A DNA stretch of 64,000 nt from Ruegeria_B marisflavi (GCF_025673445.1 NZ_JAOVQN010000004.1:186001-250000); one strand, 5' to 3'. Shown: positions 8,695-17,876, counted from the first letter of the stretch. Notes: generated by a model not told the origin, from the sequence alone. Program-made: numbers and translations.

Positions 8695-9180
8695 TCAGAT
8701 CTGCTCCAGCAGTTCTTCGCCAACGGTCAGCTTGCAGGCGCCCGCCTCTGTTTCAAGGTTCAGGACCTTGATCACCCCGTCCTCGGCCATCAGGGCAAAG
8801 CGCTGGCAGCGGTCGTAGAGGCCCACCACCGGTGCGCTGAACGCCAGCCCGATGGCTTTGGTGAACTCTGCCATAGGGTCGGCCAGCATGGTGATTCCGG
8901 CCTCTGCGGCGCCACTCTGCTGACCCCAGGCTGTCATCACGAACGGGTCATTCACGGAAACGCAGATCACCTCGTCCACACCCTTGTCGGCCAAGGCCTG
9001 ACGCGTACGGATGAAACTGGGCAGATGCGTCATCGAACAGCCACGCGTAAAGGCGCCCGGCAGGCCGAACATCACCACCTTGCGGCCATTCAGCTTGGCT
9101 CCGAGATCGACCGTCTCGGGGCCCTTCTCGCTGAAGATCATGAACGTTGCGTCCGGCAGCCTGTCTCCGACTGAAATCAT
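8695..9180 (-). CDS. Peroxiredoxin of the Prx5 type
   Basis: A 161-residue atypical peroxiredoxin that reduces hydroperoxides using thioredoxin, glutaredoxin or glutathione. The peroxidatic Cys48 lies in PGAFTRGCS, where the family usually has PGAFTP(T/V)CS, so the Pro before the Cys pair region is replaced by Arg-Gly. The rest follows the family, for example SVNDPFVMTAWG and the DPMAEFTKAIG segment. No second clear resolving Cys is seen in the usual place. It is transcribed divergently from the flavin reductase gene at 9279. Confidence 0.9.
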   Translation of the reverse strand: MISVGDRLPDATFMIFSEKGPETVDLGAKLNGRKVVMFGLPGAFTRGCSMTHLPSFIRTRQALADKGVDEVICVSVNDPFVMTAWGQQSGAAEAGITMLADPMAEFTKAIGLAFSAPVVGLYDRCQRFALMAEDGVIKVLNLETEAGACKLTVGEELLEQI

Positions 9181-9278
9181 CCTCGTGAACCTCTCTGTTG
9201 GATTTGCGGAACTCGTCTCTCCGGCATATAGCTGTCAGATATGACAAGGCCATGGGAAAAAGCGGGGCGGGCAAAGAG

Positions 9279-10490
9279 ATGAGCCATATTGTTGTGATCG
9301 GTGCCGGACAGGCGGGGGCGTCTCTGGTCGCGCGGCTGCGCAAAGACGGGTTTGCGGGCGAGATCACCCTGATCGGCGCCGAACCGGTGCCGCCCTATCA
9401 GCGCCCGCCACTCAGCAAGGCCTATCTGCTGGGTGAGATGGAAAAAGAGCGCTTGTTCCTGCGGCCCGAGAGTTTCTATGCCGAGCAGAACATCACCCTG
9501 CGACTGAACGCGCGGGTGAGCGCCATCGACCCGGCGGCCAAGACCGTTTCGCTGGGGGGTGAGGTCATCTCTTACGACCAGCTGGCATTGACCACCGGGT
9601 CCGAGCCGCGGCGCCTGCCCGCCGCCATCGGCGGCGATCTTGCTGGCGTGCATGTGGTGCGCGATCTGGCCGATATCGACGCGATGGCGCCTTCGGTGAG
9701 CGAAGGGGCCCGCGCCCTGATCGTCGGGGGCGGCTATATCGGGCTTGAGGCTGCCGCCGTCTGCGCCAAACGGGGGGTCCAGGTGACGCTGGTCGAAATG
9801 GCCGATCGCATCCTGCAACGGGTTGCGGCGCCCGAAACCAGTGCCTATTTCCGCGCGCTGCACATGGGCCACGGGGTCGATATCCGCGAGGGTGTGGGCC
9901 TGACCCGGTTGACCGGAGCGCAAGGCCGTGTGACCGGCGCGGTGCTGACCGATGGCGGCGAACTTCCGGTTGATTTTGTCGTCGTCGGCGTCGGCATCGC
10001 ACCGGCTACGGCGCTGGCCGAAGCGGCAGGGCTGGCGCTGGAAAACGGCATCCGCACCGATGCGCAGGGCCGTACATCGGACCCCGCGATCTGGGCGGCG
10101 GGCGATTGCGCCTCGTTTCCCTACAAGGGCGGGCGCATCCGGCTGGAAAGCGTACCCAACGCGATCGACCAGGCTGAGATCGTGGCACAGAACATGCTGG
10201 GCGCGGGCAAGGATTATGTCGCGCAACCTTGGTTCTGGTCCGACCAGTATGACGTCAAGCTGCAAATCGCCGGGCTGAACACCGGCTATGACCGCGTGGT
10301 GACCCGCCTGGGCGAGGGCCAAACCGTATCTTTCTGGTATTACATCGGTGACCAGCTGGTGGCGGTCGACGCCATGAACGACCCGCGCGCCTATATGGTC
10401 GGCAAGCGGCTGATCGACAGCGGCAAGACCGCCGATCCGGCCATTGTGGCCGACCCGTCGGCGGATTTGAAGCCGCTGCTCAAGGCGTGA
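9279..10490 (+). CDS. NAD(P)/FAD-dependent oxidoreductase, ferredoxin/rubredoxin reductase type
   Basis: A 403-residue flavoprotein with two dinucleotide-binding motifs: GAGQAG near residue 8 for FAD and GGGYIGLEAA near residues 150-160 for NAD(P)H. The TTGSEPR segment and AAGDCA motif complete the FAD site, and a C-terminal reductase domain follows. This is the layout of ferredoxin reductases that feed cytochrome P450 or Rieske oxygenases. No partner ferredoxin is adjacent. The start at 9279 (MSHIVVIG) is chosen because upstream starts add a non-homologous extension. It overlaps rsmD by 4 bp. Confidence 0.88.
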   Translation: MSHIVVIGAGQAGASLVARLRKDGFAGEITLIGAEPVPPYQRPPLSKAYLLGEMEKERLFLRPESFYAEQNITLRLNARVSAIDPAAKTVSLGGEVISYDQLALTTGSEPRRLPAAIGGDLAGVHVVRDLADIDAMAPSVSEGARALIVGGGYIGLEAAAVCAKRGVQVTLVEMADRILQRVAAPETSAYFRALHMGHGVDIREGVGLTRLTGAQGRVTGAVLTDGGELPVDFVVVGVGIAPATALAEAAGLALENGIRTDAQGRTSDPAIWAAGDCASFPYKGGRIRLESVPNAIDQAEIVAQNMLGAGKDYVAQPWFWSDQYDVKLQIAGLNTGYDRVVTRLGEGQTVSFWYYIGDQLVAVDAMNDPRAYMVGKRLIDSGKTADPAIVADPSADLKPLLKA

Positions 10491-11047
10491 GGATCATCGC
10501 GGGTGATTTCCGGGGCCGGGCGCTGGCCTCGGTCGGCAAGGGCGATGCGGGCGCGCATCTGCGCCCCACCACCGACCGCGTCCGTGAAAGCCTGTTCAAC
10601 GTGCTCATCCACCTCGATGTGATCGAGGGCGCGCAGGTACTCGACCTGTTTTCCGGTACCGGCGCACTGGGGCTCGAGGCGCTGTCGCGCGGTGCATCCC
10701 ATGTCACATTCGTCGATAACGGGCGGGTGGCGCAGGGGCTGATCACCAAGAATATCAACCTGACCGGCAGTCGCGACAGCACCACGCCGATCCGCCGCGA
10801 TGCCACCCGCCTTGGCCCCAATCCCGGCGCGCCCTGCGGCCTGATCTTTCTCGACCCGCCCTATGGCAAGGGGATGGGCGCGCGTGCCCTGGTCGCAGCG
10901 CTGGCGGGTGGTTGGGTGGCCGATGACGCCCTGATCGTGTGGGAGGAAAGCGCGCCCATGCCCGCGCCCGAGGGGTTCACCCTTCATGATGCGCGCAAAT
11001 ATGGTGATACCCACATCTCCCTGATGTGGCGGGATGTTTCAGGGTGA
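10487..11047 (+). CDS. rsmD: 16S rRNA (guanine(966)-N(2))-methyltransferase
   Basis: A 186-residue SAM-dependent methyltransferase beginning MRIIAGDFRGRALA, the usual RsmD start. The SAM-binding motif DLFSGTGALGLEALSRGA is at 53-70 and the catalytic DPPY at 123-126. RsmD methylates G966 of 16S rRNA in the 30S subunit. The start overlaps the preceding reductase gene by 4 bp. Confidence 0.93.
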   Translation: MRIIAGDFRGRALASVGKGDAGAHLRPTTDRVRESLFNVLIHLDVIEGAQVLDLFSGTGALGLEALSRGASHVTFVDNGRVAQGLITKNINLTGSRDSTTPIRRDATRLGPNPGAPCGLIFLDPPYGKGMGARALVAALAGGWVADDALIVWEESAPMPAPEGFTLHDARKYGDTHISLMWRDVSG

Positions 11048-11135
11048 AACAGGATCGGCATGGTGCCGCTTGCCGCTGGTTTGTCACTACACACCGGCTG
11101 CGATAGGCCCCGGTAGGGCAATCTGGAGTACCCCC

Positions 11136-11783
11136 ATGCGACATGAACTGGTGATATTCGATTGTGACGGGGTTCTGGTGGACAGCGAACCAGCGTCGAA
11201 CCGGATAATGGCGGATAACCTGACGCGGCATGGGCTCCCTCTGACCGCGGAACAGTCGATGGAGCTATTCGTTGGCTGTTCCATGGCTGGGGTAAAGGAT
11301 AAGGCGATCAGCCTGGGCGCAGATCTGCCACACGATTGGGTAGAGCAGGTTTATTCCGAGGAATACGCCTGTCTTCGAAAGGGTGTGCCGCTGGTGGCTG
11401 GTATCCGGGAACTGTTGGCTAGGTTGGACGCCGGAGGTATCAGTTGTTGCGTGGCCTCCAACGGTAGCGAAGACAAAATGCACATCACCCTGGGCCAGAA
11501 CGGGCTGTGGGAGAGATTTCATCCCAACGCCATGTTTTCAGCCTACAAACTGGGGGTCTCCAAACCTGATCCGGGCCTGTTTTTGGCCGCCGCCAGCCAG
11601 TTCCAAGTGCTGGCAAGGGATTGTGTAGTGATCGAGGATAGCACCAGCGGTGTGACCGCCGCCATTCGGGCCGGAATGCGCTGCCTTGGCTATGCCGCCC
11701 ATGACGATGGTGCGCGGCTGCGCGCGTTGGGGGCCGAGGTGTTTCACCACATGGCCGAGGTTCCGGCGCTTTTGGAGATCTGA
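11136..11783 (+). CDS. HAD-family hydrolase, beta-phosphoglucomutase-like
   Basis: A 215-residue HAD enzyme. Motif I is FDCDGVLVDSEP with Asp9 and Asp11, motif III includes KLGVSKPDP, and motif IV is VIEDSTSGVTAAIRAGM. The helical cap between motif I and motif II is of the PGM-like type. Such enzymes are usually small-sugar phosphatases or phosphomutases; the substrate is not determinable here. I start at 11136 (MRHELVIFDCDG) because the longer ORF start adds unrelated residues. Confidence 0.9.
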   Translation: MRHELVIFDCDGVLVDSEPASNRIMADNLTRHGLPLTAEQSMELFVGCSMAGVKDKAISLGADLPHDWVEQVYSEEYACLRKGVPLVAGIRELLARLDAGGISCCVASNGSEDKMHITLGQNGLWERFHPNAMFSAYKLGVSKPDPGLFLAAASQFQVLARDCVVIEDSTSGVTAAIRAGMRCLGYAAHDDGARLRALGAEVFHHMAEVPALLEI

Positions 11784-11977
11784 TTGGGTCGTGCTGGGCT
11801 GGATCCATGGACGCAACCCTGTCACAGCGACCTTGGTCAGCTGTCACACTTGCCGAGGTCAAGATTGGTCCCGGGACGGCCGTAACAGCGTGCCTCTGTT
11901 CATCGGGGATGCGATACAGTGTTGCTGGCACTGTTGCGGGCCAAGACGCAGGAAAAGCCGAACCCGGAAACCCCGGA

Positions 11978-12736
11978 TCAATCCCGAGACGGGCTGTCCA
12001 GCCGGACCTGACCGCGGTCGCGCAGATAGGGCAACCGCGCCTGCGCCGCCGTGATCCGTGCCTTGTCCAGATCCGCAAACAGGATCTCGGGTTCGTAACC
12101 GGCCCGCGCCGCTTCGGTCCCGTTTGGGGCCGCGATCACGCTGTGGCCAAGGTAACGCAGACCGTTTTCGACCCCGGCGCTGTTGGCATAGGCGAGGTAG
12201 ACGCCGTTTTCATAGGCCCGGGTCGGGATCATGCGCTCGGCAACCCAGCCCCATTCAGCGCCCAGACCGGACACATGCCGGACGGTTTCGGGAAACTCAG
12301 CGTCATAGCAGATCAGCGTCGCGATCCGGAAACCCGCCCATTCGAACAGTTGGCAGCCCGCACCCGCTGAGAATTGCGCACGCTCAAATCCTGGCGGGAT
12401 TGCCAGCTTGCGATGGTGGCCCAGGATCTGTCCACCTGGCCCGACACACAGAGCCGCGTTGTAGACCTTTCCGCCTTCGCGTTCGGCATAGCCGCAATGG
12501 ATGGCAAGCCCATGCGCGCTCGCCAGCCGTGACAATGTTGCAAGGGTCGGGCCGTCGCGCGGTTCGGCCCGGTCGCTGTCATGCGCGCCAATGTTATAAC
12601 CGCAGGCGAACAGCTCTGGCAGCAGCACCAGATCGGCGCCTTTGGCCACGATCCCGGGCAGGGCATCCGACAGCCATCCCATACGCGCCCGAACCCCGTC
12701 GAGCTCTGCGGGCGGCTGTGCCACGGCCAGTCGCAT
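11978..12736 (-). CDS. Carbon-nitrogen hydrolase (nitrilase superfamily)
   Basis: A 252-residue amidase-like enzyme with the complete catalytic triad: Glu41 in LLPELFACGYNIG, Lys110 in HHRKLAIPPG and Cys143 in LICYDAEFPE. The length and lack of a signal peptide fit cytosolic aliphatic or R-stereoselective amidases. The M24-like gene ends 1 bp upstream of its start, so the two form an operon, which hints at consecutive hydrolysis of one N-containing substrate. The 194 bp between this stop and the HAD gene shows no clear feature. Confidence 0.88.
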   Translation of the reverse strand: MRLAVAQPPAELDGVRARMGWLSDALPGIVAKGADLVLLPELFACGYNIGAHDSDRAEPRDGPTLATLSRLASAHGLAIHCGYAEREGGKVYNAALCVGPGGQILGHHRKLAIPPGFERAQFSAGAGCQLFEWAGFRIATLICYDAEFPETVRHVSGLGAEWGWVAERMIPTRAYENGVYLAYANSAGVENGLRYLGHSVIAAPNGTEAARAGYEPEILFADLDKARITAAQARLPYLRDRGQVRLDSPSRD

Positions 12737-12737
12737 C

Positions 12738-13895
12738 TTACCCCTCCGTCACCATGATCTCGCGCGGGTAATTGGTCAGGTATTCACAACCGGTTTCGGT
12801 CACCACGATACTGTCGCCGATCCGGCCCGCCGTGACCCCGTCGACCGAGATCCCGCCATCCACCGCAAAGGTCATGCCCGCCTGCAACACGGTCGTATCG
12901 CCTTCTTTCAGTTCCGGTGCCTCAAGGCAGGCAACACCGATTGAGCGACCGGTCCGGTAACCCGTGGCATAGCCGCGTTCCGCGTAGACCGCATTGGCCG
13001 CAGCGGCCACATCCTGAGCCAGAACGCCGGGGCGGATCGCGGCAATGGCTGCCTGCTGGGCGTCAATCGCCGCCTGTTGCACACGGGCCGCGACATCAGT
13101 GATTTCGGCCACGTGGAACATGCGGTCAAAGCCCAGTTTGTACTGCTTGAACTGGGCCATGTTGCAGAAACAGAAATAGACCGGGTCGGCGCGGTCATAG
13201 GTCTTTACCGAGGCGCGCCGGTGTACCATCGACGTGTCAGAGCCGCTTTGTACAATCTGAAGATTGTGGATCATCGGCGATACGAAGCGCTCCCATCCCC
13301 GATCGGTCAGGAACCCGGCGGCCTTTCGGGTTCCGGCCTCGATGATCACGAGCGCGCTTTCATATTCCTGCCGACCGATCCGCAAGGAGCCATGGGCCGC
13401 AGCCATCATTGCGCCGGCAATCTCGCCAGCCTGTCGCATCACCTCGATTTCCAGCGGCGATTTGATCATCCGAAAGGCGCCCAGCACCGGGCCGATGTCC
13501 TTTAGAGGGACACTTGGATAACGTTCGTCCAGGTAATTGCGCACCAGCGCCGGGACGTGCTGCCGCTCCACCCAAATCCCGGATGGTTTCTCGGGTAGCG
13601 CGCCTGACAAGGCGCGCGCCCAGGTTCTTTGGCCAGCGTCTTCCCAGGTCCGGACATCCGCGACCCATGTCATCTCGCTCACCATCTCGCTTTCCATCAG
13701 CGGGGTGATGATAACCGGGTCACTCTCTGCCGCCACCACCAGCATGGTGGGCCGCCCGAACTCGATGCCAAGATAGCCCCAGAACCCTGCCAGATAGGCG
13801 ATCGAACTTTCCTCGGTGAAGACCGCATGCGAGATCCCCAGCTCGCGTATGCGGTCTTGTAGGCGTGCGGTCCTGAGCCTTGCCTCGTCCAACAT
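12738..13895 (-). CDS. M24 (pita-bread fold) protein, creatinase/Xaa-Pro aminopeptidase-like, metal ligands not conserved
   Basis: A 385-residue protein with the creatinase N-terminal domain (about 10-140) and the M24 catalytic fold (150-375). The normal metal-binding His motif (GHGIG) is replaced by GRSIG at 316-320, the EP motif by VDGG at 345-348 and the final IED by IGD at 359-361. The first Asp motif reads as FCFCNM. Creatinase and some relatives work without metal, so it may still be an amidohydrolase. It is coupled with the nitrilase-family gene. Ectoine-hydrolase-like relatives exist, but I cannot assign a substrate. Confidence 0.78.
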   Translation of the reverse strand: MLDEARLRTARLQDRIRELGISHAVFTEESSIAYLAGFWGYLGIEFGRPTMLVVAAESDPVIITPLMESEMVSEMTWVADVRTWEDAGQRTWARALSGALPEKPSGIWVERQHVPALVRNYLDERYPSVPLKDIGPVLGAFRMIKSPLEIEVMRQAGEIAGAMMAAAHGSLRIGRQEYESALVIIEAGTRKAAGFLTDRGWERFVSPMIHNLQIVQSGSDTSMVHRRASVKTYDRADPVYFCFCNMAQFKQYKLGFDRMFHVAEITDVAARVQQAAIDAQQAAIAAIRPGVLAQDVAAAANAVYAERGYATGYRTGRSIGVACLEAPELKEGDTTVLQAGMTFAVDGGISVDGVTAGRIGDSIVVTETGCEYLTNYPREIMVTEG

Positions 13896-14041
13896 CCCGA
13901 CCGTCCCTCCTCCGGTTGGTTTCAGACCCTTCTTGGATCTGTCTAACCGGACAAAGGCGCAGCAACAGCGCCGGAACCGACCAATAATGTCGGGTTCGGC
14001 CCCTTCCCGGCCCTGTCAGGGGAAAGGTCAGCGAATGATGC

Positions 14042-14854
14042 TCAACTGCCGTAGGTTGGGTGAAACTTGCCGCCAGGCGACAGGGTAAAGATGTCGACCC
14101 CATCCGCTGTGACCCCGACCGAATGTTCGAACTGGGCCGACAGCGACTTGTCCCGGGTGACGGCTGTCCAGTCATCGGCCAGCGTCTTGGTTTCGGGGCG
14201 GCCGAGGTTCACCATCGGTTCGATGGTAAAGAACATACCTTCTTCCAGCACCGGACCCGTTCCGGGGCGGCCATAGTGCAGCACGTTGGGCGGTGCGTGG
14301 AACACCTGTCCCAGGCCATGCCCGCAGAAATCGCGCACCACGGACATGCGGTGCGCCTCGACATAGGCCTGAATCGCATGGCCGATATCGCCAAAGGTGT
14401 TGCCGGGCTTGACCATCTCGATTCCCTTGAACAGGGCGTCATGGGTGACCTGGATCAGCCGTTCGGCCTTGCGCGGCAGTTTGCCCGCCACGTACATCCG
14501 ACTGGTGTCGCCGAACCAACCATCGACGATCACGGTCACGTCGATGTTCAGTATGTCGCCATCGTTCAGCCGCTTGTCGCCGGGAATTCCGTGGCAAACC
14601 ACATGGTTGACCGAGATGCAGCTGGCGTGCTGATAGCCCTTGTAGCCGATGGTTGCAGATTTTGCACCGGCCGCTTCGACCATTTCGGTGATGATGCGAT
14701 CGATCTCGCCCGTGGTCTGGCCCGGAAACACATGCGCGGCTATGTCGTCCAGAACACGCGCCGCAACCGCCCCGGCCGCGTGCATGCCAGCAAAGTCTGC
14801 GGTTTCATAAATGCGGATGCCATCCCTTGTCAGGCGGCCACGATGCTCTTTCAT
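14042..14854 (-). CDS. map: Type I methionine aminopeptidase
   Basis: A 270-residue enzyme that removes N-terminal Met from nascent proteins. All five metal ligands are visible: both Asp in NIDVTVIVDGWFGDTSR, His in GHGLG, Glu in FTIEP and Glu in QFEHSVGV. I choose ATG 14854 (MKEHRGR); the longer ORF adds a Cys/His/Arg-rich extension without homology. A short extension GRLTRDGIRIYETADFAGM is usual for alphaproteobacteria. It lies between the creatinase-like gene and sfsA on the same strand. Confidence 0.95.
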   Translation of the reverse strand: MKEHRGRLTRDGIRIYETADFAGMHAAGAVAARVLDDIAAHVFPGQTTGEIDRIITEMVEAAGAKSATIGYKGYQHASCISVNHVVCHGIPGDKRLNDGDILNIDVTVIVDGWFGDTSRMYVAGKLPRKAERLIQVTHDALFKGIEMVKPGNTFGDIGHAIQAYVEAHRMSVVRDFCGHGLGQVFHAPPNVLHYGRPGTGPVLEEGMFFTIEPMVNLGRPETKTLADDWTAVTRDKSLSAQFEHSVGVTADGVDIFTLSPGGKFHPTYGS

Positions 14855-14940
14855 CGGTGCGAGGCTCCATCTGTTGCGCGCGGTGCCCTGTTTACGCTGC
14901 TTGTGCAGAAAGTGCCAGTGGCCGCAGCGTCGCAATATGT

Positions 14941-15633
14941 TCAGAGCATATCCGCAATTTCGATCCTTTCAGGAGAGATATGGGTGGTTATTATCAGCTT
15001 TTCCACTCCTTGCGCTTGGGCCATTTCAAAGGCACGTGCGTAGGTCGGGTCGATATCGACGGCCAGGGCGAAGCGGTGGCAATCGGTGCGCTGCACAAGA
15101 TAGAGCATGATTGCCCGGTGCCCTTTTCGCGCCATTTTTGCCAATTCTTCCAAGTGCTTGGATCCTCTCGCCGTGACGCTGTCGGGAAATTCGGCCAGAC
15201 CAGGTTGGCGGGAGAGGGTTACGCTTTTGACCTCGACATAGGCATCGGGCAGGTCGGGGCCGGACAAGAGAAAGTCGATGCGGCTGTTTGTACCGTATTT
15301 GACCTCGGAATTGACCGTTTTGTACATGGCCAGAGCGGGCAATGTTCCGTTTTGTAACACCTCGCGCAGGGCGCGATTGGGCACCGAAGTGTCGACACCG
15401 GTAAAATTCCCGTCCTCGTGATCGACCAGCCGCCAGCCGAATTTCAGCTTTTTCTTCGGGTCGTCATTCGGCTCCAGCCAGATCTTCATTCCCGGTTCGG
15501 CCAGCCCCATCATGGACCCTGGATTGGCGCAATGGGCGGTCACCTCGCGGCCGTCCTCCAGCCGGCAATCGGCGAGAAAGCGTTTGTAGCGGCGGATCAG
15601 GCGGGCGGGGACAAGCGGGGTGGCAAACTGCAT
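14941..15633 (-). CDS. sfsA: SfsA family protein (sugar fermentation stimulation homologue)
   Basis: A 230-residue protein starting MQFATPLVPARLIRRYKRFLADC, the conserved SfsA N-terminus. Other conserved stretches are AHCANPGSM and VEVKSVTL, the latter resembling a nuclease-like active-site strand. I choose 15633, which has GAAGGG four bases upstream, over an ATG at 15645 with no ribosome-binding site. SfsA was described as a nucleic-acid-binding regulator in Escherichia coli, but its biochemical role is uncertain. Confidence 0.92.
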   Translation of the reverse strand: MQFATPLVPARLIRRYKRFLADCRLEDGREVTAHCANPGSMMGLAEPGMKIWLEPNDDPKKKLKFGWRLVDHEDGNFTGVDTSVPNRALREVLQNGTLPALAMYKTVNSEVKYGTNSRIDFLLSGPDLPDAYVEVKSVTLSRQPGLAEFPDSVTARGSKHLEELAKMARKGHRAIMLYLVQRTDCHRFALAVDIDPTYARAFEMAQAQGVEKLIITTHISPERIEIADML

Positions 15634-15672
15634 GACCCTTCGCATATCGCAGCCCCGCCCGGTTGCAAAGGG

Positions 15673-16428
15673 TCAGGCCACGCCCGCCATTACCCCGCCA
15701 TCGACATCCCAGATCGCGCCGGTGACCCAGGCGGTATTGTCCGACAGCAGATGCTGAATGGTGGCTGCCACATCTGCCGGTCGGCCGACACGCCCGATCG
15801 GGTGAAAGCTGTCAAAGCCACCGGTCAGCGTTGCCTCGATCTGTTCCGGCTCAATGAAGGCGCCATAGATCGGCGTGACCACCACCGCCGGAGAGACCGC
15901 GTTTGCCCGGATGCCATGCGGCGCCAGTTCCATCGCCAGATGCTGGGTCAGCGCGTGCAGACCGGCCTTGGCCATGGAATAGGCCGAGGACGGCGTGGTG
16001 CGCACGGCCTGTTTGGCCCACATAGAGCCGATATTCACGATCGCGCCGCCGCCATTGGCCACCATGTTGCGCGCCACCGCCTGGGTCAGCAGAAAGGTGG
16101 CCCGGTTCAGGTTCATGTAGCGGTCATAGTCGGCGGCCTCATGCTCCAGAAACGGTTTCGGCGCAAAGATACCGGCGGCGTTGACCAGACCGTGGATATG
16201 GCGGGGTTCTGCACCGATGCGGGTGATCAATGCCTCGACAGCGGCGGTATCGTTCAGGTCGGTGCGGATGATGTCTGCCGCCGCGCCAAGCTCGGCCTTG
16301 GCCGCCGCGAGCTTGGCCGCAGACGATCCGACCAGCGTGACATGGCCGCCCGCGGCCACGATGCGCCGGGCGGTTTCAAGGCCCATGCCGCTGGTGCCGC
16401 CGATGATCAGGGTGGTTTTATCGTTCAT
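15673..16428 (-). CDS. SDR-family oxidoreductase
   Basis: A 251-residue classical short-chain dehydrogenase. The cofactor motif is GGTSGMG near residue 10, NAAGIFAPK follows in the centre, and the catalytic Tyr-Lys pair is in AYSMAK. It uses NAD(H) or NADP(H) on an unknown alcohol or ketone. It is divergent from a TetR-family gene, with two near-identical operator-like sequences in the 109-bp gap, so it is the probable target of that repressor. Confidence 0.9.
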   Translation of the reverse strand: MNDKTTLIIGGTSGMGLETARRIVAAGGHVTLVGSSAAKLAAAKAELGAAADIIRTDLNDTAAVEALITRIGAEPRHIHGLVNAAGIFAPKPFLEHEAADYDRYMNLNRATFLLTQAVARNMVANGGGAIVNIGSMWAKQAVRTTPSSAYSMAKAGLHALTQHLAMELAPHGIRANAVSPAVVVTPIYGAFIEPEQIEATLTGGFDSFHPIGRVGRPADVAATIQHLLSDNTAWVTGAIWDVDGGVMAGVA

Positions 16429-16440
16429 GAGATGATTCCC

Positions 16441-16507
16441 TATCTACTGATAGGTAGGTAAATTGACATTGGCACGGGCAATTGCAACCCCTATCTATAG
16501 GTAGGTA
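16441..16507. promoter_or_regulatory. Paired TetR-type operators between the SDR gene and tetR
   Basis: Two imperfect palindromes share the core ATAGGTAGGTA: TATCTACTGATAGGTAGGTA (16441-16460) and TATCTATAGGTAGGTA (16492-16507). A plus-strand promoter, TTGGCA (16469-16474), 17 bp, TATCTA (16492-16497), puts its -10 inside the second site. A weaker minus-strand promoter, TTGCAA and AATTTA, would put its -10 at the edge of the first. One site over each divergent promoter suggests joint repression and autoregulation. Confidence 0.6.
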
Positions 16508-16537
16508 GAAATATTCCGATCACGAAAGCGCGAGCAG

Positions 16538-17086
16538 ATGAGCCAACCCGACACGGTGACCCGCATTCTGGACAGTGCAGAGCGACTGGCGCGGCAGGGC
16601 GGCTATAACGCCTTCAGCTTTCGCCAGATCGCCGCCGAAATCGGCGTGAAACCGGCCAGCATCCACTATCACTTTGCCACCAAGGAGGATCTGGGGGCCG
16701 CCCTGGCGGAACGCTATGCCGACAGGTTCCTCAAGGCGCTGGGCGACCCCGAGGAAGGAGACCCGCCGCAATTGCTGCTGCGCTATATCGACGCCTATCG
16801 CGCGGCGCTGGTCACGGATCAACTGATGTGCCTGTGCGGCATGTTCGGGGCCGAGATCGGCTCGCTGCCGGACCCCGTGGCGCGGCAGACGCGCGGGTTC
16901 TTTGAGCGCAATCTGGCATGGCTGGAACACGTTTTTGCCCGCGCGAACAGGGCTGCGCCGGACAGTTCCGCCGCTCGCACCATCGCCACGCTCGAAGGTG
17001 GGATGATCCTGGCACGCGCCATGGGAGACATGGCGCTGTTTGACAAAAGTGTCCGCGCGCTGAGCGCGGAAATGCAGGTGGAGTGA
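16538..17086 (+). CDS. TetR/AcrR-family transcriptional regulator
   Basis: A 182-residue repressor-type protein. The helix-turn-helix is at about residues 8-54 (AERLARQGGYNAFSFRQIAAEIGVKPASIHYHF). The C-terminal half would bind an unknown ligand and has a cluster CLCGMFGAE. It is divergent from the SDR oxidoreductase, and operator-like repeats sit in the gap, so it probably regulates that gene and itself. Confidence 0.9.
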   Translation: MSQPDTVTRILDSAERLARQGGYNAFSFRQIAAEIGVKPASIHYHFATKEDLGAALAERYADRFLKALGDPEEGDPPQLLLRYIDAYRAALVTDQLMCLCGMFGAEIGSLPDPVARQTRGFFERNLAWLEHVFARANRAAPDSSAARTIATLEGGMILARAMGDMALFDKSVRALSAEMQVE

Positions 17087-17153
17087 CGCTGCTCTCTTGC
17101 AGGCGGGCACAGGACCGATATTTTCGGTTCACAATTCAGGGAAAGGGCCCATC

Positions 17154-17876
17154 ATGCCAAACCCAACTGCCGCCATGCTGGTCATCGGGGACGAGATCCT
17201 GTCGGGCCGCACCCGTGATGCCAACATGTACCATCTGGCCGGGGAACTGACCAAGCACGGGATCGACCTGAAAGAGGTGCGCGTCGTCAGCGACGACTCC
17301 GCTGCTATCGAGGCGGCGGTCAAGGCCCTATCCGACCGGTTCGATCACGTGTTTACCAGCGGAGGTATCGGACCCACCCATGACGACATCACCGCCGACT
17401 GCATCGCCCGTGCTTTTGGTGACCATATCGACATCCGGGACGATGCGCGCGCCTTGCTTGAAGCGCATTACCAGCGCACCGGGCTGGAGTTGAACGCTGC
17501 GCGCCTGCGCATGGCGCGTATCCCGGACAGCGCCACGCTGATCGACAACCCGGTCAGCACCGCGCCTGGGTTCACCATCCGCAACGTGCATGTGATGGCG
17601 GGTGTGCCCAGCGTGTTCCAGGCGATGGTGGCGAGCGTCCTGCCGACACTGACCGGAGGTCAGCCGCTGTTGTCGCAGACCCTGCGCATCGACCGGGGCG
17701 AAGGCGACATCGCCGAGACGCTGAGCCAATTGGCGGCGGATTTTCCGGACCTGTCCATCGGGTGCTATCCGTTCCAGATCAACGGGGCGTTTGGCGCCAA
17801 CGTGGTGGTGCGCGGCACCGATGGCGCCCGGGTCGATGCCGCGGTGACCCGGCTGGCGCGGGAGAGCGCGCAATGA
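17154..17876 (+). CDS. CinA-like molybdopterin-binding-domain protein
   Basis: A 240-residue protein of the competence/damage-inducible protein A N-terminal family. MLVIGDEILSGRTRDAN opens the fold and FTSGGIGPTHDDIT marks the MoaB/Mog-like site. The C-terminal NMN-deamidase (PncC) domain of full CinA is absent, as in many alphaproteobacteria. Family members can hydrolyse ADP-ribose, but this short form is not well defined. I use ATG 17154. It is first in a four-gene series in which each gene overlaps the next by 4 bp. Confidence 0.88.
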   Translation: MPNPTAAMLVIGDEILSGRTRDANMYHLAGELTKHGIDLKEVRVVSDDSAAIEAAVKALSDRFDHVFTSGGIGPTHDDITADCIARAFGDHIDIRDDARALLEAHYQRTGLELNAARLRMARIPDSATLIDNPVSTAPGFTIRNVHVMAGVPSVFQAMVASVLPTLTGGQPLLSQTLRIDRGEGDIAETLSQLAADFPDLSIGCYPFQINGAFGANVVVRGTDGARVDAAVTRLARESAQ

